Shown in pieces: positions 13,101 to 23,299 of a DNA stretch of 64,000 nucleotides (position 1 is the first letter of the stretch; each line of letters opens with the position of its first letter). Origin of the DNA: Zygnema cylindricum (lineage: Eukaryota; Streptophyta; Zygnematophyceae; Zygnematales; Zygnemataceae); NCBI GenBank assembly GCA_037447655.1, contig JBBHKE010001725.1, positions 1 through 64,000 on the forward strand. The letters run 5' to 3'. The notes under the pieces were generated by a model that was not told the origin of the DNA, ran no database searches, and saw nothing but the letters and a program-made list of their open reading frames with translations. The position numbers and the translations under genes are program-made.

Positions 13101-14491
13101 AGGCCAGATTAGTGGCAAAGGGATTTACACAAAAGGAGGGAATTAACTACGAGGAAACCTTTGCCCCGGTGGTCAGATTTCCCTCTGTCCGCATACTTCT
13201 CAGTTTAGCAGCAGCGGAAGACATGGAAGTGCACCAGATGGACATCAAGACAACCTTTTTGCATGGAGAATTGGAAGAGGAGATTTTCATGCGACAACCC
13301 GAAGGGTTTGTGGAGGAAGGAGAGGAGAGTAAGGTATACCGGCTGATTAAATCTCTCTATGGTTTGAAACAGGCACCTCGACAATGGAATAAGAATCTTG
13401 ATGAGTTTCTTACCGGTCTGGGATATATTCGGATCAGCTCAGATCACTCAATCTATGTTTTCGAAGATGAGGAAGGTTTTATATTTATTGCAATTTATGT
13501 TGATGATTTGCTTGTTTTAAGTAAATCAATGGAAAAAATTAACAAACTGAAAACCGATCTTAAGGGGAGATTTGAAATGAAGGATATGGGAGAAGCAAGA
13601 TATATTTTGGGAATTCAAGTAGAGAGAGACCGAAAAAGGAAAATTATAAGACTGACTCAAAAGGAAGCAATAGGGAACATGCTTGAAAATTTTCAAATGG
13701 ATAAAGCTAATAGTTGTACAACTCCAATGGAGTTGAAGAGGGGAAGTGAGGGGAGTGAGGAAGAAAGAGTCATAGTCTTAGACGAGGAATTATCTCCTGA
13801 AAAACAGAAGTTCATGCAGACTATTCCTTACAGGCAAGTAGTGGGAAGTCTAATCTATATTATGAATTGTACCCGGCCGGATTTAGCTGCAGCTGTAGGA
13901 GTACTGAGTAGAAGTCTAAATGCTCCCACTAAGAAGGATTGGGAGGCAACTAAGAGAGTCCTTAGATATTTGATAGGAACTAGGGATCTATGGTTGCATT
14001 TGGGTGGGGAGAATACTGACATCACTACTTGGAGTGATGCCAGTTATGGTGATGCTCCGATGAGGAGATGCACTTCTGGATATGTATTATATGTGGGTGA
14101 TGGGGCTTGCTGTTGGAGTAGCAAACAACAAAAAGTTACTGCTAAGTCCACCATAGAGGCTGAGTATATGGCCTCTTGCTTTGCTGTAAAAGAATTGATG
14201 TGGGTCAAGTCTTTGCTTGGTGAGCTTGGTCACCTTAAGAGTGGTGTGCAGAAATGTTTTTGTGATAATCAGACAGCAATTGCTATTTCTACCAATCCTA
14301 AACATCATTTTAAAGCCAAACACATGGACATTAGACTCAGCTTTGTTAGAGAGAAAGTAGAAAACAAAATAATCAGTTAAGAGTACAGACCAGATAGTGA
14401 GATGGTAGCAAATATGATGACCAAATCTGTGCCTTCCCCTAAACTAATTTTTTGCAAGGAGAAGTGCGGTCTGAAATTAAAGATTGACTAG
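10157..14491 (+). pseudogene. gag-pol polyprotein of copia element 2 (single frame, five nonsense codons)
   Basis: One frame runs 1,444 codons with no frameshift. Domains in order are: gag; a CCHC knuckle (CHFCKKPGHYMAEC, residue ~292); a protease with DSSA at residue 379 where copia usually has DSGA; an integrase zinc region (WHKRLGH, ~510) and core with D576, D639 and E675, giving the D-X35-E spacing; reverse transcriptase with YVDD at ~1114; and RNase H with SDASYGD (~1292) and KSTIEAEY. Internal stops are at 12332, 12416, 12866, 13004 and 14378. Comparison with element 1 suggests three arose from CAA/CAG or TGG by C-to-T or G-to-A changes. The start is the ATG inside the primer site, since the frame is open from there. 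The terminal TAG at 14489 abuts the polypurine tract. Confidence 0.92.
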
Positions 14492-14504
14492 AAAATAAGG
14501 GGAG
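14492..14504 (+). other. Polypurine tract of element 2
   Basis: AAAATAAGGGGAG directly follows the pol stop codon and directly precedes the TG of the LTR at 14505. This is the expected site for plus-strand priming. The same sequence occurs at 18667-18679 in element 1. Confidence 0.85.
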
Positions 14505-14789
14505 TGTAGAAATTAATGGTCTATTTCTAGTATTTTCTAGGTCTAAATAGAAATATAGAAAGAAACCGAGGCAGTCTACCTCTAACTTCTTTCTCCAACT
14601 CTCAAACTTGTCGCAGTCACTGAGAAATTGGAGAGGGAGCTAGAGCCATGGCTACCTAGGCTATCCAGAGGTTTACGTGAAATTTATATTAGTTAAAGGG
14701 TTTAATTTATCTAAAAGTTATGTGCCGGCCACAGGATTCGATCCTTGTACCTACCGGCCGCCAGACAGTAGATAGCCGGTAGCCTTAGC
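14505..14789 (+). repeat. Truncated LTR of element 2 (first 285 bp only)
   Basis: This begins in the correct place after the polypurine tract and matches the other two LTR copies to AGCCTTAGC. It then switches abruptly to unrelated AT-rich DNA. The missing 770 bp do not follow later as a continuation; instead a complete LTR begins at 16448. Confidence 0.88.
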
Positions 14790-15231
14790 GCTTAATTACC
14801 ATAACCAAACAATTAGAATGTATGATTTTTTCCAAAATTTTCAAATTCTTAAATAGCGTACACCACGGTAATTATATTTATACGCTAAAAAAACTTACAC
14901 GCTAATAACGATTGGCGGTGTGCTGTACTGTATTACTGTATTTACCGTACACCGTATATCGCTATCAAAGTTAATAATTTTTTCGCCACTTAAAAGTTAA
15001 AACATCTTTTCTCCGTACATTCTTGTGCGATCTTTTGTCCGTACATTCTTGTCCAATGGGAAGGTGGGGAACTTTGGATTCTATCGTAACCGTCAGATCC
15101 ATAAACCGACAAATGCGTAAGGAGAAAAAATGTTTTTAAGTGTCAAAATAAACCTCAACACTAATAGCGGTACGCGGTGTACTGTATTATTATATTTCAA
15201 TATGTAATTCTTGCATTCTAAATCTAAATAT
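14790..15231. other. Unassigned DNA inside the disrupted 3' end of element 2
   Basis: This AT-rich stretch has no gene. It contains two inverted-repeat words (around 14908-14960 and 15163-15190) from the GGTGTACTGTA family that recurs near 31306, 45105, 54134 and 54440. Confidence 0.5.
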
Positions 15232-16447
15232 TAGTGTTGGGTATCGGGTAATTTCATATCGCGATAAATTCGATATTCAATATATCGAATATCGATCGAG
15301 GATATTCTTCGATATATCGTACCGAGACCAACATAAATTATCGCGATATATATTAAATTATAAATTTCATATTTTATGTAATATGTTGTTTTTGCGAAAA
15401 ATATAAATTGTCTGATACGCCACGTACGACGTGATTCTCGTTCGGTGGCTTCAAGGTAGACGCCGCAAAATGAAAACGGACAAAAAAATAGTAATAGTGT
15501 AATTCACATAGTCAGGGTACTTTCGCATGTAACTGAAACTTAGTCTTGTTACTTTGTTTTCTAGCGAAATTTCTCGTACAGATTTCAGAGCAATCGGATG
15601 TAATCGGAAATAACTTGTTACTTAAAAAAGTGATTTACTAATTCATATAGTTACTTTATTTAGTGCGTACTACGTATAGAACTTGACATACGAAAATTTC
15701 ACACTACTTTAGTGGAAGTAAAAAAAAATCAGAATGAAGAAGGCAAGAAGGTAGAAATACCTATAAATCTGCAATCAGGCAGATTGGTAGCCATTAGTGC
15801 ATCATTTCCAGCGATTAATATTATAGAAAGGTTGCATTTTTTGTTTTCTCCATGGATTCCCAAGGGATGGGAGGCAACATGGGAGGTGAGGAGGATAATG
15901 ACACTGAACTGCTTTCGGATATGGAAACAGATATAAAACAGTAGAGTTGGAAAATTCATCGGAAATTGCAGATCGGTTTAGGGATGCAATAAAGGTCGTT
16001 CCGAAAGGCGTAAATTCAAAAGTTTGACATCATTTCAAAGTCCTACATGATAGGAAGCATCCAGACAAAGCCTTTTACAATCATTGTTGTATGCCTGTTG
16101 CGAGGGGGAAGTCGATGAGTCCTACAAATTTGCTATCTCATTTAAGGGTTCTTCATAAGAAGTTATTTGTAGGGGATAGGTTGAAAGATATAGAAGAAAA
16201 GTCAAAATCTTTGGAGGATTCGTACAAAGAGGAGCGGCAACATCATTTAAAGATAGGCTCATTCGGTGGATCGTGTTAGACTACCAGCCACTAAGTGTGG
16301 TGGAAAGCCTTGAATTTTGAGACATGGTTAAGGGCTTGGCGTCGAAGGTGGCGATACCCGATCGGCGTGGATTAATTTCCATAATGGAGGAAATCGAAAT
16401 AAAGGTTCATCTAAGTTTAGGGAAACTCTTGGAAGGTGAAATATTCA
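15232..16447 (+). mobile_element. hAT DNA transposon, left portion
   Basis: The left end reads TAGTGTTGGGTATCGGG, complementary to the right ends at 21551-21567 and 52166-52181 (CGATACCCAACACTA type). Subterminal DNA is rich in the palindromic word CGATATATCG, as in the two right ends. A transposase remnant with a BED zinc finger follows. The element is cut at 16447 by an LTR; the rest of its transposase is not seen in the window. Confidence 0.7.
15852..16447 (+). pseudogene. hAT transposase N-terminal remnant with BED zinc finger
   Basis: The frame begins at a plausible ATG (15852, MDSQGMGG) followed by an acidic stretch, then by a BED-type zinc finger spread over two frames. The finger shows an HHF...C-C pattern in which the usual Trp codon is TGA near 16026, followed by SPTNLLSHLRVLHK near 16110-16155. 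Downstream, another frame gives RWIVLDYQPLSVVE-like residues (about 16256-16300), the conserved segment after the BED finger in plant and animal hAT (ZBED) transposases. Stops and shifts make it non-functional, and it ends at the LTR junction at 16447 before any catalytic or dimerisation domain. Confidence 0.72.
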
Positions 16448-17505
16448 TGTAGAAATTAATGGTCAATTTTAAGTATTTTCTAGGTCTAAATAGAAATATA
16501 AAAAGAAACCGAGGCAGTCTACCTCTAACTTCTTTCTCCAACTCTCAAACTTGTCGCAGTCACTGAGAAATTGGAGAGGGAGCTAGAGCCATGGCTACCT
16601 AGGCTATCCAGAGGTTTACGTGAAATTTATATTAGTTAAAGGGTTTATTTTATCTAAAAGGTATGTGCCGGCCACAGGATTCGATCCTTGTACCTACCGG
16701 CCGCCAGACAGTAGATAGCCGGTAGCCTTAGCCGTTAAGTCTAAGAATAGTGTTACGTAGTATATAGTTTGATATTTATTTAAACAGGTATACGTAGGAT
16801 AAATCATTTAACAGTAATTCATTACGGGATACATAGATCCGGTAATGTGTAAAGTACGTATTACGGTACGGACGGGAAATCAATACCGCGCATTTATTTC
16901 TTAAGTGAAACGCATACCGCGCATGTATTTTTAAGGCTACGATTAAATCCGAATTTTATCGGACGGCCAGAATTAGCGCCGAGATCGCCGAAGAAGATTT
17001 TTGGCGGTTCGTGGCCATCGCCACATCGGATGACACGTGGCAAAATTACATTGGATCGTAGAATCTCCGGAGATTATGGCGCCGAATCGGGATATGACAT
17101 GTGTCGACATTTAGGCCATGTCGTACAATGTCCGTACATAAAGTACACCGGCAGCTGTACTTTTGCGTACGGAACTGTAACCTGATTGGTTCCGTACATC
17201 AGTAGATAGAGTCTGTGAGAGAGATAGGACTTAGAAAAATTAGGAGATAGGACCCTCTCTCCCAGAGAGCTTCTGTACAAAAGGTCAACTTTGACCCTCC
17301 ATAACTTACTGCTCAGGGGAGCAAATTCAGAGATTCTTTTTGCTATAGACTCAAGGGAGTCTTGCCTTCACAGGGGTGCAGGTGGTCAGAGTTTTTGTTT
17401 GCCAGGGAGGCAGTTGTTTTCGCTGAAACACAAAGGGGTCAGATTATCCTAGAGGCTTCTTGGAAGCTGTCCACTCTGAGGACTTATGGAGGTCTCAGAG
17501 TTTCA
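16448..17505 (+). repeat. Full-length LTR closing element 2
   Basis: This LTR starts TGTAGAAATTAATGG and ends GAGTTTCA, the same length as the 5' LTR at 9095. Its right flank (CAAGG) matches the left flank of the 5' LTR (CAGGG). Its own left flank (ATTCA, hAT DNA) does not, so it is the true 3' boundary of the insertion and not an independent solo LTR. Confidence 0.85.
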
Positions 17506-18666
17506 CAAGGTATGCTGATTGATTAAATCTTTGCAGGGGCTGAAACAGGCTTCTCGGCAATAGAACAAGAAGTTCTATGAGTTTTTTACAGGTATGGGAT
17601 ATATTCAGATCAGCTCAGATCACTCAATTTATTTGTTTGAAGATGAGGAAGGAATTTTTTTTATTGCAATTTATGTTGATGATTTGTTTATTTTAAGTAA
17701 ATCTATGGATAAAATAAATAAGTTAAAAAATGATCTAAACGGAAGATTTGAGATGAAGGATATGGGAGAAGCAATATATATTTTGGGAATTCAGGTAGAG
17801 AGAGATAGAGATAGAAAGATATTAAGATTAACTCAAAAGAAGCCCATTGGAAACATGTTAGAAGATTCCAAATTGACAAGGCTAATAGTTGTACCACTCC
17901 TATGGAACTAATGAAGAGAAGTGAGGGGAGTGTGGAAGAGGGAGTTATAATCTTGGATGATGAGGTAGGCCCAGAAAAGAAAAGATTTATGTAGACCATC
18001 TCTTATAGACAAGTAGTGGGCACCCTAACATATTTCATGAATTGTACCCATCAGGATATAGCCGCATCTGTAGGAGTACTAAGTAGGAGTCTGAATGCTC
18101 CCACTAAGAAAGATTGGGAGGCAGCTAAGAGAGTCCTTAGATATCTCATAGGCACTAGAGATCTATGGTTGCATTTGCGTAGGAACAATACTGACATCAC
18201 CACTTGGAGTGATGCCAGCTATGGGGATGCTCCTATGAGGAGATGTACGTTCGGGTATGTATTGTATGTGGGTGATGGGGGCTTGCTGCGAAGTAGCAAA
18301 CAACATAAGGTCAATTCTCAGTCCACCATCGAGGCTGAGTATATAGCCTCATGCTCTGCTGTAAAATAATTCATGTGGGTCAAGTCCTTGCTTGGTGAAA
18401 TTGGTCATCTTAAGAGTGGTGTTTAGAAAGTATTTTGTGACAATCAAGCAGTTATTGGCATTTCTGCTAATCGTAAACACCATTTTAAAGCAAAATAGAT
18501 GGACATTAGACTTAGCTTCGTTAGGGAAATGCTAGAAGACAGAATAATCGATTTAGAATATAGACCAGATAGTGAAACAGTAGCAGATATGATAACCAAA
18601 CCTGTGCCTTCCCCTAAGCTAATTTTCTGCAGGGAGAAGTGTGGTCTGAAATTAAAAGGTGACTAG
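17506..18666 (+). pseudogene. pol remnant of element 1, right part (reverse transcriptase and RNase H)
   Basis: Pol of element 1 resumes here exactly where it was cut at 9094. It includes the YVDD-type motif (17673-17684, in the frame 17594-17911), a break near 17860, and RNase H with SDASYGD and STIEAEY (18016-18369), then the C-terminal tail to about 18666. Several stop codons interrupt it. Confidence 0.88.
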
Positions 18667-18679
18667 AAAATAAGGGGAG
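18667..18679 (+). other. Polypurine tract of element 1
   Basis: AAAATAAGGGGAG is identical to the tract of element 2 and immediately precedes the 3' LTR. Confidence 0.8.
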
Positions 18680-19767
18680 GGTAGAAATTAATGGATTTTT
18701 TTAGTATTTTCTAGGTCTAATAGTAATTGCAGAAAAAAATATTTTCTAGGTCTAAAATTAATTGCAGAAATAAAAAGCCGAGGCAGTTTGCCTCTAACAC
18801 CTCTCTTCAGCTCCCACACTTGTCACAATCATTAAAGGTTGACGAGGGAGATAGAGCCATGGCTGCCTGTGCTATCTAGAGAGAGAGACAAGCAGATGTT
18901 TTAGTAGATTTACTAAAAAGGTACTTGACAGATCTAGGATATGATCCTGGTACCTAGCGTCTTTCAAGCTAGCCGGTAGCGGTTAGCTTTATCGTACAAG
19001 TTTAAGATCGGTGCTGAGAAATATAGGGTTTGACAAATATATAATCTTTGAAGCGTGAACTAATTCATTTAACTGAAACTGTAGACGTCGCGTATGGATA
19101 CATGTTTGTAATGTACGGAGTACGGTATGGTTCCGAAACGGATACCGCGCATTTTGTTCCGACAACCAAACAAATATCGCGCGACAATTTATGACAGCTA
19201 CGATTAAAACCCGGTTTGATTGGACGGCCGCGAAGGATGTCGAGATCGCGAAAAAAGATTTTGGCGGTTTTCGATCACCGCCACATCGATTGACACGTGG
19301 CACACCCACATTGGATTACCGCATCTCCGGGGATTACAGGAACGAATCCAGATATGACATGTGTCGACAGGTTGGCCGTGTCGTACAATGGCCGTACAGA
19401 AAGTACACCGACACCTGTACCTTTCTGTACGACACAATATTTTGATTGGTGCCGTACTTCAGTAGATAGAGTTTTAGAGAGAAATATGACTCAATAAAAT
19501 TTGGTAGATATGACCCTCTCTTCGTTAGAGCCTCTGTACAAAATTTCAACTTTGACCCTCCATAACTTACTGCTCAAACGAGCAAATTCATAGATTCTTG
19601 TTGCATCGGACTCAAGGGAGTCCAAGCTACACAGAGGTGTAGTTGGTAAAAGTTTTTGTCTGCCAGGGTGGCAGTTTTTCTTACTGAAACACAAAGGGGC
19701 CAAGGTTATCTTAGAGGCTTCATGTGAGCTACCTACTGTAAAGACCTATGGAGGTCTCAGAATTACA
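18680..19767 (+). repeat. 3' LTR of copia element 1
   Basis: This 1,088-bp LTR has its first base changed (GGTAGAAATTAATGG for TGTAGAA). It carries a local duplication of TATTTTCTAGGTCTAA near 18709-18755. Its right end AATTACA is followed by the target duplication CTAGG. It retains the ~170 bp missing from the 5' LTR. Confidence 0.88.
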
Positions 19768-19958
19768 CTAGGGGGAGGAGTTAAGGAAAGTGGAATATCC
19801 TAATGCGACCAAATAACACACTTTCAAGGTTGAACAGAAAGGTTGAGTTTGGCCAAAGAATCTTTAAAAAAATTCGATAGCGAACGCACGGAGGGCTTAG
19901 TAATGGGCGAGGGCAATCAAAGGTCCTCCAAAAGGGTCTCCTTGGCGAATGTTTATCG
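19768..19958 (-). mobile_element. LINE copy 1, continuation beyond the copia insertion
   Basis: Minus-strand similarity to the LINE at 32257-34545 resumes here, shown by GAGTTTGGCCAA near 19843 against GAGTTCGGCCAA near 34040, and TAATGGGC near 19900. A short internal deletion relative to copy 2 is seen near 19885. Similarity fades after about 19958. Confidence 0.72.
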
Positions 19959-20394
19959 CAGATGAGAGAGGAATGAGATCACTGTCAACTATAGAGGTTT
20001 TATTCGTACTATGTACACGCATGAAACGCCCGAAAAATAATGAATATGCGCATGGAACAAAATTCAAAAGTTTATAAAACGCGTTGATAGGATTTTGACT
20101 TCGTAATATAATAAAAAATAGAAATATTTAATCAAAAACAATACCAAAAATTAGGATATGTGGTCATGTATATGAGTGTTTGAATTTCAGTTTATTATTT
20201 TGAAAAACATTAGATAATTTTGATTTGGATTCCGGATATTGAGAAATTGGGAAAGTATAAAATTTTGGGTTTTGAGATTGTGGGATAATAATGTCTTTGA
20301 ATGTGGGAAATCTCGGATTAATCGCATAATTTGGACAAGTCAGATTTTGAAAGCTTAAAGAATTTGAAATGTGAATTTTTATTAATTTTTTGAA
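19959..20394. other. AT-rich DNA, no recognised feature
   Basis: No open frame of note and no motif other than A/T-rich words resembling the tandem repeat that follows. Confidence 0.5.
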
Positions 20395-20645
20395 AAGCCC
20401 TATTTTTTGAAGTGTTTGAAATAAGATTTTTTATTATTATATTTATTCATTCTATTTTGAAGTGTTTGAAATGTGCATTTTTATTATTATTTTTATTCAA
20501 TATTTATTGAAGTGTTTGAAATGTGAATTTTTATTATTATATTTATTCATTATATTTTGAAGTGTTTGAAATGTGCAATTTTATTATTATTTTTATTCAA
20601 TATTTATTGAAGTGTTTGAAATGTGAATTTTTACTATTATATTCA
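20395..20645. repeat. AT-rich tandem repeat, unit about 58 bp
   Basis: Units begin GAAGTGTTTGAAATGTG and continue with TTTTTATTATTAT stretches. Two alternating subtypes (TATATTTATTCAT and TTTTTATTCAATATTTAT) suggest a two-unit higher-order period near 116 bp. Confidence 0.85.
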
Positions 20646-20659
20646 TTAATTTGGAGTAA

Positions 20660-21405
20660 GAGTAGCTTCAACTACGAGCTGCAGTGGCACTAGTACAGAC
20701 AACAACTATGGCTTCATCTACCAAACAACCACCTACAATAGCACTACTAATGGCAGTAGCAGTAGGTAGTACTACCACCTGCAATAGCACATGCGCAGTA
20801 GCAGTAGAGAGTACTACCACCTGCAATAACACTACTACCACCTGCAATAACACTACTACTTGCAGTAGCACTTGCAATAGCACTACTACTGGCACTGGCA
20901 GTAGCAGTAGGTAGTACTACCACTTGTAATGGCAGTAGCAGTAGCAGTAGGTAGTACTACCACCTGCAATAGCACATACTAATGGCAGTAGGTAGTACTA
21001 CCACCTGCAATAGCACATACTAATGGTAGTAGCAGTAGGTAGTACTACCACCTGCAATAACACTACTACTTGCAGTAGCACCTGCAATAGTAGTCTACTT
21101 GCAGCAGCACCTGCAATAGCACTACTACTGGCAGTGGCAGTAGCAGTAGGTAGTACTACCACTTGCAATGGCAGTAGCACTAGTACTGGCAGTAGCACCT
21201 GCAATAGCACTACTACTACTGGCAGTAGCACCTGCAATAACACTACTACTGGCAGTAGCAGTAGGTAGTACTACCACTTGCAATGGCAGTAGCAGTAGGT
21301 AGTACTACCACTTGCAATAACACTAAATGGCAGTAGCAGTAGGTAGTACTACCACTTGCAATAGCACTACTACTGGCAGCAGCAGCAGTAGTACTTGCAG
21401 CAGTA
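20660..21405. repeat. GTAGTACTAC-containing minisatellite
   Basis: Roughly 750 bp of shuffled short blocks: GGCAGTAGCAGTA, GGTAGTACTACCAC, TTGCAATAGCAC and ACTACTACT. The block GGTAGTACTACC is a perfect palindrome that recurs about ten times. Translated frames on both strands are low complexity and are not genes. Confidence 0.88.
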
Positions 21406-21419
21406 GGAAAAATTGCTAT

Positions 21420-21567
21420 AATTTTTTTTTTTAAAAGCCTTGATATATCGGCGATATATCGCAATAATTCGCTTTTCGATATATCGAAGCAATATATCGA
21501 TTATCGGGGATTTGAAATTCAATATATATCGAATATCGGCAAATGGTCATCGATACCCAACATTACT
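21420..21567. mobile_element. hAT right terminus
   Basis: The end reads CGATACCCAACATTA and is preceded by clustered CGATATATCG-type words, matching the terminus at 52022-52181 and complementary to the left end at 15232. The partner left end of this copy is not identified. The minisatellite abuts its inner side. Confidence 0.65.
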
Positions 21568-21940
21568 AAATATAATAGTTAATGTGTTTCTTGACCTTCA
21601 AACTTTCTTCTTTTTAATTTCCATGGCTTTCTGATCTACGTTATCGGCCATATTTTCTCCGTTTTACAACCAAATTTTACATTCCGATACTCCACATAAC
21701 GCGTTTTCGACGTCATTTCCCCCCTCATACTAAAATCTTCGCCTTTTGTTGACTCTTTTTATCCTGATTGATGCCACGAGCTTCCACGTCCTTTATTCTT
21801 TTTAATTTTCACATCTTTCTGTTAAGCTTGTCACTTGCTTTCACATCCGGCCGTCCACAGCAAGGAGTAACACAACTCGGACGAAATAGTTTGCCAACTA
21901 TGCGTGGCCGCTAGGATACTTTATGGTGAGAGGACACTTA

Positions 21941-22889
21941 GGGTACGTCCCCATGTGTTAAAGTACATACTTTTCTCTGTCTTTTTGCCCTAAAATTCAG
22001 GGAACTTTGAAAAAAACTTTAGCCGTACGATAAATTCATTTTTACCAAAGTAAAGTGAACGTCAATTCATACTTTGGATGTACGACCTGTTTGTCGTTAT
22101 GTGAACGCATTTTGGCGTTTTCCCCTTTTAGACCCCCGGGCAAGAGAATCCAGCCCAAAAAAAAACTTCATCCAAAATCACCTCGAGGAGGTGATTTTAG
22201 TTCAAGTACCGCCCAAACAGCGAATGAAAAGCGTACCACGCACGCGCCACACGATTTGTAATTTTTTTGGACGAGGGAGAGTCCTCGCTATTTTTCTCCG
22301 CGCACGTCACGTACTATGTACGGAAAAAAAATTGCAGGGGTCTCGGACTTCCACTTGCATTCATGGGTCCTTTGCATAATTTTTCGCCGTCGGCGCCTCT
22401 CCTCTCTCCCTCTCACACTATAGCTTGTATCTCACACTTTTTAGAATGAGATACGACAATATTGGTATAAAATGAAAGATCTTCAAAAAATATATTTTTT
22501 GAAATTTTTTAGGTTTTTATTTAATGGCAAATCGAGTGAGAAAAGTAGAAAAAGAGAAATCGAGAAACCATGGCGGAAAGTTCTTGAATCCGTGACGTCG
22601 ACGTTGTCACAAGTGAGCGTGACGTCACAACGTCACCAAACCCTAAACATTTGCAATTTCATAAAAATCTAGACGTCTACCACTGTCGCTATTTTTGTTG
22701 GCGTCACCAATCGTCGGAAGTATCGCAGTCGCCTTCAATCGTCACAAGTTGTACCTACGTCTACAACCGTCACATGTCAAAGTTCCGATTTCATTTTCGC
22801 ACATTGGGACGCTCTTCAAAGTAGTACGGCGAATCTTCACTATAGTCCAAAATACTTTATCAAAGTACCGATTACATGGGGACGTACCC
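21941..22889. mobile_element. PIF/Harbinger-like MITE, complete 949-bp copy
   Basis: The element begins GGGTACGTCCCCATGTG and ends CATGGGGACGTACCC, a near-perfect terminal inverted repeat. It is flanked on both sides by TTA (21938-21940, 22890-22892), the 3-bp target duplication typical of PIF/Harbinger and Tourist MITEs. It contains a 25-nt palindrome (22174-22198) and several GACGTC/GTCACA words. No transposase is encoded. Partial copies lie at 39990-40420, 45133-45480, 54236-54480 and 59275-60357. Confidence 0.85.
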
Positions 22890-23299
22890 TTAGACACTTT
22901 GGTGGGCGTGTTTAATCTTCAACAATGTGAGTGGCCCACGACAACCGGTGAGCCTACCAAACTGACGAATTTTTAACGACTTAACCGGTCGGGGAATTGC
23001 AGGCACGAAGAAAAAGACAACAAAAACAAAAACAAAAACAAAAATAGCAACATGAAACACAACAAACAAAACCATTGTGAACGATCAGGGTTTCAGATTC
23101 ATGGTTTAGATCCACGGTTAAAGAAATTCCACTTTTAGTATAAAAAATACGCATACATGAAAAAAAAAAAATGGAACAAAGCAACCAAAAATGTTGCGAA
23201 CAATCGCGAAGGGTTTATTTCGGCTTAGTATCTTCCTTTTCACATAACTATTTTTTTACCGCCCCCCATAAATGAAGAGTGTGAAGTTCTCCTTCGCTA
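22890..23299. other. No recognised feature
   Basis: AT-rich DNA with A-rich runs (AACAAAAACAAAAAC near 23020-23045 and poly-A near 23160). Nothing else is seen. Confidence 0.5.

Larger units (their letters stand above)
9095..17505 (+). mobile_element. Ty1/copia LTR retrotransposon, element 2 (nested, nearly intact coding region)
   Basis: The element inserts into the reverse transcriptase of element 1. It starts TGTAGAAATTAATGG and ends ...GAGTTTCA, flanked by CAGGG (9090-9094) and CAAGG (17506-17510), a 5-bp duplication with one change. It has a 1,058-bp 5' LTR, a half-tRNA primer site, one gag-pol frame and a polypurine tract. Its right side is abnormal: the LTR after the polypurine tract breaks at 14789, 1.66 kb of unrelated DNA with a hAT remnant follows, and a second full-length LTR (16448-17505) ends at the correct target duplication. 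It belongs to the same family as element 1 but is less decayed. Confidence 0.88.
5008..19767 (+). mobile_element. Ty1/copia LTR retrotransposon, element 1 (outer, decayed)
   Basis: The element starts with TGTAGAAA and ends with ...TTACA. It is flanked by CTAAG (5003-5007) and CTAGG (19768-19772), a 5-bp target-site duplication with one change. It lies inside a LINE whose two halves match a continuous LINE elsewhere in the window (AACTAAGAGGGGG near 33960), confirming the insertion point. The order is 5' LTR, degenerate primer site, broken gag-pol, element 2 as a nested insertion at 9095-17505, rest of pol, polypurine tract and 3' LTR. Pol runs protease, integrase, reverse transcriptase, RNase H, which is the copia order. 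Many frameshifts and stops make it inactive and older than element 2. Confidence 0.9.

Noticed and set aside
16448-17505. Independent solo LTR inserted in the hAT element
   Set aside because: Its flanks (ATTCA and CAAGG) do not form a duplication, while its right flank pairs with the left flank of the LTR at 9095.
20660-21405. CRISPR-like array
   Set aside because: No constant repeat with unique spacers; blocks are shuffled minisatellite units in a eukaryotic context.
20668-21464. Thr/Cys-rich and Val/Leu-rich frames
   Set aside because: All arise from the minisatellite on both strands and end at its borders.
22441-22672. Short frame MKDLQKIYFLKFFRFLF
   Set aside because: It lies wholly inside the MITE and is not conserved in the copy at 39990-40420.
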